Part shown: positions 59,725 to 64,000 of the stretch, in pieces | Numbering within the stretch: position 1 is the stretch's first letter | How the letters are laid out: each line of letters opens with the position of its first letter | From: Streptomyces zaomyceticus | GTDB taxonomy: Bacteria > Actinomycetota > Actinomycetes > Streptomycetales > Streptomycetaceae | Direction of reading: 5' to 3' | Assembly: GCF_014656215.1 (NCBI RefSeq) | Contig: NZ_BNBZ01000024.1 | Coordinates: 1 to 64,000, forward strand | DNA length: 64,000 nt | Made by a program: the position numbers and the translations under genes | The notes under the pieces: model-generated | Told to the model about the DNA's origin: nothing | The model's database searches: none | What the model saw: the letters and a program-made list of their open reading frames with translations, nothing else

Positions 59725-59763
59725 GCCCCTCATCTAGGTCGGAAACCGACCTAGATGAGGGGC
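59725..59763. promoter_or_regulatory. Perfect 18-bp inverted repeat before VOC gene
   Basis: Arms 59725-59742 and 59746-59763 pair perfectly around AAA. The right arm includes GAGGGG (59757-59762), the only ribosome site of the VOC gene at 59776. It is either a repressor operator or an RNA hairpin masking that site; both could be true. Confidence 0.7.
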
Positions 59764-59775
59764 AGACTGCTCTGC

Positions 59776-60174
59776 ATGACGAAGACCTTCCGCGGCCTCG
59801 CGACCATCCGCTACCACGCCGCCGACCTCGACGCCGCCCGCGCCTGGTACTCCGAAGTCCTCGGCATCGAGCCGTACTTCGAACGCCCCGAGTACATCGA
59901 GTTCCGGCTCGGCGACCACCGCCAGGAGCTCGGTATCTCCCGCACCCCCTCCGCCCCGGCCGGGGTCGTCGCGTACTGGCACGTGGACGACGTCGACAGC
60001 GAGATGGACCGTCTCCTGAGCCTCGGCGCGAAGGAACACGAACCGCTGCGCGACTACGGGGACTTCCGTGCCGGAGCGGTGCTCGACCCCTTCGGCAACA
60101 TCCTCGGCATCATGCGCAACCCCCACTACCTGGAGGTGCTGGAGGAGGAGCGGCGGACCGGCTCCGCCGGCTGA
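59776..60174 (+). CDS. VOC family protein
   Basis: The 132-residue glyoxalase-fold protein starts at ATG 59776 and has two VOC units: TIRYHAADLDAARAWYSEVL and YWHVDDVDSEMDRLLSLG, ending in FGNILGIMRNPHYLEVLEEE. A metal-binding His/Glu set is partly visible (His16 region and the C-terminal strand). The substrate is unknown. The perfect inverted repeat right before it suggests tight regulation, probably by an unlinked repressor. It converges with the histidine-kinase gene. Confidence 0.88.
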   Translation: MTKTFRGLATIRYHAADLDAARAWYSEVLGIEPYFERPEYIEFRLGDHRQELGISRTPSAPAGVVAYWHVDDVDSEMDRLLSLGAKEHEPLRDYGDFRAGAVLDPFGNILGIMRNPHYLEVLEEERRTGSAG

Positions 60175-60306
60175 CGAGCTCCACGGCCGCGGACGGGGGA
60201 CGACGGCTCCGGACGCCTGATGCGAGGCGCCCGGCGTCCGGCGGCCGGCGCCCGGGAACCGTCGGGCGCCCGGCGTCCGGGACCGTGGGGCGTGGGGCGT
60301 CCGATC

Positions 60307-61665
60307 TCACTCCCCCGCGCCGAACCTCACCCTCACCGTCAGACCCCCGCCCTGCTCGTTCGGATACGCCTCCGTCGTGGCGTCGTGGGCCCGGGCGATC
60401 GATTCGACGATCGAGAGGCCCAGGCCGACTCCCTCGCCGGGGCCGTGCGTGCGTGCCGTCAGGCGGCGGAAGGGTTCGAAGAGGAGGGGGACCGTGTCCT
60501 CCGGGACCTGGGGGCCGGTGTTCGTCACCTCGATGCCGCCCGGCCCGGTGCGGAGCTCCACACGGCCGTCCGGGACGTTGTGGCGCACCCCGTTCACGAG
60601 CAGGTTGTGCACCAGCCGGTCCAGCAGCACCGCGTCCCCGTCGACGGTCAGCGGCGCGGCCCGCACCACCACCGTCACCCCGTGCTCCGCCGCCTCCGCC
60701 GCCAGCCCGTCCGCCGCCTGTCGGGCCACTTCGTGGACCGCCACCGGCCGCCGTTCCCGCAGGCCCTGGTCGGAGGCGGCGAGCAGCAGGAGCCCCTCGA
60801 TGATCCGCTCGCTGTCGTCCGCGACCTCGATCAGCTTCGCCCGGATCCTGGCGACCCGCTCCGGCGACGGCTCCCCCGCGAGCCCGATCTCGGCGGCCGC
60901 CCGTTGGACGGCCACCGGCGTCCGCAGCTCGTGTGCCGCGTTCGCCGCGAACCGCTGCTGGGCCGAGACCAGCCCTTCCATCCTTCCCAGCATCCCGTCG
61001 AACGTGTCGGCGAGCCGTTTCAGCTCGCCCGGCGGCCCGTCGAGTGCGATCCGCTCGTGCAGGTTCTCGCCGGACAGCCGTCGTGCCGTCTCCGTGATCA
61101 CGCCCACCGGCCTCAGCACCCGCCCCGCCATCCACCACGCGAGCGCCACCGACAGCACCGCGTACACGACCAGCACGGCGAGCGAGACCGTCAGGAGCCG
61201 CTCCAGAGCGGCGGACTCCGCCGCGTCACTCACCGTCCGCGTGATCGCGAGGACCTCGCTGGGCAGCGTCGCCGCCGCGCTCGAGTCGGGGCGGGCGGAC
61301 GCCGGACTGGCCGGTGCGAAGGTGGGGAGATGCGTCGGGGAGGTGGTCGGCAGCTCCTCCAGCCTGCGGGCGGGTACGGTTCCGGTGACGGCGAGGCTGA
61401 TCGACGAGTAGAGACCTTCCTTCACCAGGAGGTACACGACGCCCGTCAGCAACGCTCCCGCGAGGAGCAGGAGACCGCCGTACAGGGCGGTCAGGCGGGC
61501 CCGCTCCCCCGAGACGACCCCCGTCCGTACCGATCCCGTCGCGGGGCTCGTCACCGGTTCCGCCGGGTCCGTGGCTCCCCGCTTCCGCATCCGACCCCGG
61601 CCCCGGCCCCGGCCCCGGCCACGCTCCCCGAACGGCTTCTCGGCTCTCCGCCCGGCTCCCCTCAT
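60307..61665 (-). CDS. Sensor histidine kinase
   Basis: The 452-residue kinase has a very basic N-terminus with a Gly-Arg repeat (GRGRGRGRGR), two membrane helices (about 58-82 and 158-178), an extracellular loop rich in Ser, Thr, Pro and Ala, a HAMP-like segment, an H-box AANAAHELRTPVAV (His245), and HATPase motifs (NLLVNGVRHN, EGVGLGLSIVESIARAH). ATG 61665 overlaps the response-regulator stop (ATGA), so the pair is co-translated. It probably senses a cell-envelope signal, since an exported lipoprotein and adaptor lie on the other side. Confidence 0.92.
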   Translation of the reverse strand: MRGAGRRAEKPFGERGRGRGRGRGRMRKRGATDPAEPVTSPATGSVRTGVVSGERARLTALYGGLLLLAGALLTGVVYLLVKEGLYSSISLAVTGTVPARRLEELPTTSPTHLPTFAPASPASARPDSSAAATLPSEVLAITRTVSDAAESAALERLLTVSLAVLVVYAVLSVALAWWMAGRVLRPVGVITETARRLSGENLHERIALDGPPGELKRLADTFDGMLGRMEGLVSAQQRFAANAAHELRTPVAVQRAAAEIGLAGEPSPERVARIRAKLIEVADDSERIIEGLLLLAASDQGLRERRPVAVHEVARQAADGLAAEAAEHGVTVVVRAAPLTVDGDAVLLDRLVHNLLVNGVRHNVPDGRVELRTGPGGIEVTNTGPQVPEDTVPLLFEPFRRLTARTHGPGEGVGLGLSIVESIARAHDATTEAYPNEQGGGLTVRVRFGAGE

Positions 61666-62321
61666 GACGCGATCCGGTAGCCCGAGCCCGGGACCGTCTC
61701 CACCACCGGCGGTTCGCCCAGCTTGGCCCGCAGCTTGCTGAGGGTGACCCGTACCGCGTTCGTGCGGTAGCTGGTGTTCTCCTCCCAGACCTGCTCGATC
61801 AGGTCCTCGCCGCTGACCACCGCCCCCTCCGCCCGCAGCAGCGCCTCCAGGACCGCGAACTCCTTCCGCGACAGTTGCAGATGGCGTCCGTCGCGGCTGG
61901 CCTGGCGGCGGGCGGTGTCCAGGACGATGCCGGCCCGTTCCAGTACGGGGGGCAGCGCCGGCCGGGCACGCCGGCCGAGGGCCAGCACCCGGGCGAGCAG
62001 CTCGTCGTACGCGAAGGGCTTGGCCAGGTAGTCGTCGGCGCCGAGGCCGAGTCCCTCGACCCGGTCCCGTACCGTGCCCGCCGCCGTCAGCATCAGCACC
62101 CGGGTCATCAGCCGCTGCTCGACCACACGGCGGCAGACGTCGTCGCCGTGCATCCCGGGCAGATCACGGTCCAGGACGAGGACGTCGTACTCGCCCAGCT
62201 GCATCTTCCGGAGCGCTTCGAGGCCGTCGGCCGCGATGTCCACGGCGAGCGCGTCACGGCGCAGCCCCTCGGCGATCATCTCGGCGAGAAACGCCTCGTC
62301 CTCCACCACCAGTACGCGCAT
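61662..62321 (-). CDS. OmpR-family response regulator
   Basis: The 219-residue regulator has a receiver domain with phosphoacceptor Asp51 (VLVLDRDLPG), acidic pair in VVEDEAF and Lys101 (LAKPFAYDE), followed by a winged-helix output domain (LQLSRKEFAVLEALLRAEGA, NTSYRTNAVRVTLSKLRAKL, GSGYRIAS). It is divergent from a lipoprotein/adaptor operon and lies next to direct repeats (62359-62385) that could be its binding site. ATG 62321 is the start. Confidence 0.95.
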   Translation of the reverse strand: MRVLVVEDEAFLAEMIAEGLRRDALAVDIAADGLEALRKMQLGEYDVLVLDRDLPGMHGDDVCRRVVEQRLMTRVLMLTAAGTVRDRVEGLGLGADDYLAKPFAYDELLARVLALGRRARPALPPVLERAGIVLDTARRQASRDGRHLQLSRKEFAVLEALLRAEGAVVSGEDLIEQVWEENTSYRTNAVRVTLSKLRAKLGEPPVVETVPGSGYRIAS

Positions 62322-62358
62322 GACCCCTGTGTATCCGAAAGGGACCTTTCGCCGGTGT

Positions 62359-62385
62359 AAACGAAACCGCTGAGAGAAACGAAAC
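62359..62385. promoter_or_regulatory. Direct repeats, candidate response-regulator site
   Basis: AAACGAAAC occurs at 62359-62367 and again at 62377-62385, 18 bases apart. They lie in the divergent promoter between the OmpR-type regulator and the lipoprotein operon. OmpR-family proteins often bind direct repeats, so this is the obvious autoregulatory candidate. Confidence 0.45.
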
Positions 62386-62410
62386 ATCCCTTCGCGGCAC
62401 GCTCCACGCC

Positions 62411-62926
62411 ATGACGATTCGACGGATCACCCGGGCGGCCGCCGCCACCTCCCTCGCCGCCGCCCTCACTCTTCTCGCCACCGCCTGCTCGGGCTCGGGC
62501 TCCGACACCGCCTCCTCCGGGAGCGGAAGCAAGGACGGGAGCGTGAACGAGGAGGGCAAGAAGGCCGACCAGGCCTTCGAGCACCGCAAGTGCCTCCGTG
62601 AGCAGGGCCTCGACGTTCCCGAGCCCAAGCCGGGCGAGCAGGGCGTCGGGCTCACCATCGGTGGCGACGGCATGTCGAAGGAGAAGATGGAGAAGGCGTT
62701 CAAGGCCTGTCGGGACAAGGCGGGCGGCGCCGGTTTCGGCAAGGAGCCGACACAGGCCGACAAGGACAAGGCCCTCGCATACGCGAAGTGCATGCGGGAG
62801 AACGGCTTCAACATGCCCGACCCGAAGTTCGACGGCAGCGCGCAGGCCGCCATGCCGATACCGCAGGGAGCGGAGAAGCAGAAGTTCGACAAGGCCGCCA
62901 AGGCGTGCGAGAGCGTGGCCCGATGA
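62411..62926 (+). CDS. Secreted lipoprotein with duplicated motif
   Basis: The 171-residue precursor has a lipobox (LLATAC, Cys26) after RRITRAAAATSLAAALTLLA. The mature protein is highly charged and contains two related segments: EHRKCLREQGLDVPEPKPGE and AYAKCMRENGFNMPDPKFDG, each with one Cys and a P-x-P motif, plus further Cys residues (ACRDKAG, AKACESV). A disulfide-stabilised repeat domain is likely. It shares a transcript with the following adaptor (ATGA overlap) and may sit beside it in the envelope. No domain name is known. Confidence 0.8.
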   Translation: MTIRRITRAAAATSLAAALTLLATACSGSGSDTASSGSGSKDGSVNEEGKKADQAFEHRKCLREQGLDVPEPKPGEQGVGLTIGGDGMSKEKMEKAFKACRDKAGGAGFGKEPTQADKDKALAYAKCMRENGFNMPDPKFDGSAQAAMPIPQGAEKQKFDKAAKACESVAR

Positions 62927-64000
62927 GCGGCCACGAGCGCCCGATGGCCCGGCGGCGGCTGGTGCTGACCCTCGCCGCGATCGTCGCCGTCGCGGGCGGC
63001 GGCGCCGCCGTCACCGCCGTCACCGCGGTGTCGGCGCCCGACACGTCGCAGGACGGCTCCGGAAGTTCCGCCGGCTCCAAGGGGCTGCCGCCCGCGACCG
63101 CCCCCGTCACCCGGGGCGAGCTCAGCGACAGCTCGCAGCAGGACGGCACCCTGGGACACCTCGGCGAAAGGAAGATCAACGCCGGCCCGGCCGGAGTCCT
63201 CACCTGGGTCGCGTCGCCCGGCTCGGTCGTCGAGCGGAACGAGCGGCTGTACGAGGTCGAGGGCCGTCCGGTCCGGCTGATGTACGGCGCCGAACCCATG
63301 TACCGGACGCTGAAGACCGGCGACGAGGGCAAGGACGTCCGCCAGCTGGAGGAGAACCTCGCCGCCCTCGGGTACATCGGCTTCGACGTCGACGAGGAGT
63401 ACACGGCGAAGACGGCCGCCGCCGTCAAGCGCTGGCAGAAGTCCCACGACCTGAAGCAGACGGGCACCGTCGGACCGGACCAGATCGCCTTCGCGGGCAG
63501 TGCGGTACGGGTCAAGGAGACGGGCGCCACGCCCGGCGACCGGATCGCCCCGGGTGGTCCGGTGCTCACCGTGACCGGGTCCGAGCGGGTCGTACGCTTC
63601 AAGGTTCCCGTGTCGGAGGCCCGGTCGGCGAAGACCGGGACCCGGGTGAAGGTCCGGCTGCCGGACGGCACGGAGCTTCCGGGCAGGGTGTCGGCCGTCG
63701 GGAAGACCGCCTCGGCGGGCGACGACCCGCAGGACAGGACCCCGAAGATCGCCGTCACCGTCTCCTTCGACGACCCGCGGAAGGTCACGGGCATCGACCA
63801 GTCCCCGGTCACCGTCGACCTCACGGGCGAGACGCGCAGGGACATCCTGACCGTCCCCGTCAACGCGCTGCTCGCCCTCCCCGGCGGCGGCTTCGGCGTC
63901 GAGGTCGTCGAGAACGGGACCGCCCGCGAGCTGAAGGTCGAGCTCGGCATGTTCGGGCAGGGCCGGGTCGAGGTCAGCGGTGCCGGGCTCCGCGAGGGCA
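62923..64000 (+). CDS. Membrane-fusion-type adaptor with PG-binding domain, partial
   Basis: The gene begins at ATG 62923, overlapping the lipoprotein stop, and runs off the window after at least 359 codons. An N-terminal membrane helix (LVLTLAAIVAVAGGGAAVTA) precedes an extracellular part with a lipoyl/HlyD-like beta domain (GPAGVLTWVASPGSVVERNE) interrupted by a peptidoglycan-binding insert (DEGKDVRQLEENLAALGYIG, then KTAAAVKRWQKSHDLKQTGT). The HlyD-like core resumes (GDRIAPGGPVLTVTGSERVV, FKVPVSEARSAKTGTRVKVR). This is the actinomycete adaptor that normally pairs with a MacB-like ABC transporter, probably encoded just past the end. Confidence 0.88.
   Translation, partial: MSGHERPMARRRLVLTLAAIVAVAGGGAAVTAVTAVSAPDTSQDGSGSSAGSKGLPPATAPVTRGELSDSSQQDGTLGHLGERKINAGPAGVLTWVASPGSVVERNERLYEVEGRPVRLMYGAEPMYRTLKTGDEGKDVRQLEENLAALGYIGFDVDEEYTAKTAAAVKRWQKSHDLKQTGTVGPDQIAFAGSAVRVKETGATPGDRIAPGGPVLTVTGSERVVRFKVPVSEARSAKTGTRVKVRLPDGTELPGRVSAVGKTASAGDDPQDRTPKIAVTVSFDDPRKVTGIDQSPVTVDLTGETRRDILTVPVNALLALPGGGFGVEVVENGTARELKVELGMFGQGRVEVSGAGLREG

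Noticed and set aside
61590..61620. A GC hexamer repeat as a regulatory array
   Set aside because: It simply encodes the Gly-Arg run at the N-terminus of the histidine kinase.
1..64000. Many long open frames opposite or out of phase with the listed genes
   Set aside because: High GC makes antisense and shifted frames open by chance. They lack ribosome sites, show Arg/Pro/Ala-rich composition and no domains.
1..64000. CRISPR arrays, tRNA, rRNA, insertion sequences
   Set aside because: No regular short repeats with spacers, no tRNA-like cloverleaf, no rRNA and no transposase or terminal repeats were recognised.

Overview
The window is very GC-rich, with strong third-position G/C bias, GTG and TTG start codons, AAGGAG/GGAGG-type ribosome sites, rare TTA codons and typical Streptomyces families (SSI inhibitor, DUF1906, DUF6584, PET-hydrolase-type cutinase, LAL and MerR/MarR/ArsR regulators). 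It is almost certainly chromosomal DNA of a Streptomyces species or a very close actinomycete. No rRNA, tRNA, CRISPR array, insertion sequence or phage module was recognised.

Bases 1-20,000 are a patchwork of short, mostly single-gene units in both orientations: two of the window's stress/detoxification-type enzymes, small membrane and hypothetical proteins, a compact toxin-antitoxin pair (4736-5195), an AraC/GyrI regulator divergent from a serine hydrolase, a MerR regulator with a clear operator, an SSI protease inhibitor, an aminoglycoside-phosphotransferase-like gene, and an S41 protease divergent from an ArsR regulator. Three loci look decayed: two genes broken by single-base changes in homopolymers (2351-2696 and 15379-15823) and a chimeric remnant (10205-10350). 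Bases 20,000-38,500 hold a MarR/quinone-oxidoreductase pair, a 4.5-kb STAND-type ATPase gene, a NUDIX-like gene, a secreted PET-hydrolase-like cutinase, a LAL regulator, a FUSC membrane protein, a 4.6-kb nuclease-NTPase-TPR-SEC-C gene carrying a TTA codon, and a secreted D-Ala-D-Ala carboxypeptidase.

Bases 38,553-51,381 are one five-gene + strand set with stop/start overlaps at three of its four junctions: a DUF4132 protein, a 1637-residue partner, a MoxR-type AAA ATPase, a DUF5682-VWA protein and a SWIM zinc-finger protein. It matches the gene content of the poorly understood E. coli yeh (YehL/YehM/YehP/YehQ, MolR) family.

Bases 51,558-59,041 are the most interesting part. A tightly packed minus-strand operon encodes a FecB/FecCD/FecE-type importer, a DUF4213/DUF364 (putative heavy-metal chelation) protein, a PduX-like GHMP amino-acid kinase and a cysteine-synthase-fold PLP enzyme. 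An EntS-like MFS exporter is divergent. Between the two units lies a 21-bp Fur-family palindrome (57702-57722) of the Zur type. I infer a compact, non-NRPS, zinc-responsive metallophore system in which kinase and PLP enzyme build the ligand, the MFS protein exports it and the ABC transporter retrieves it. The window ends with a GNAT gene, a VOC gene behind a perfect 18-bp inverted repeat, and a two-component system divergent from a lipoprotein and a membrane-fusion-type adaptor that runs off the end.
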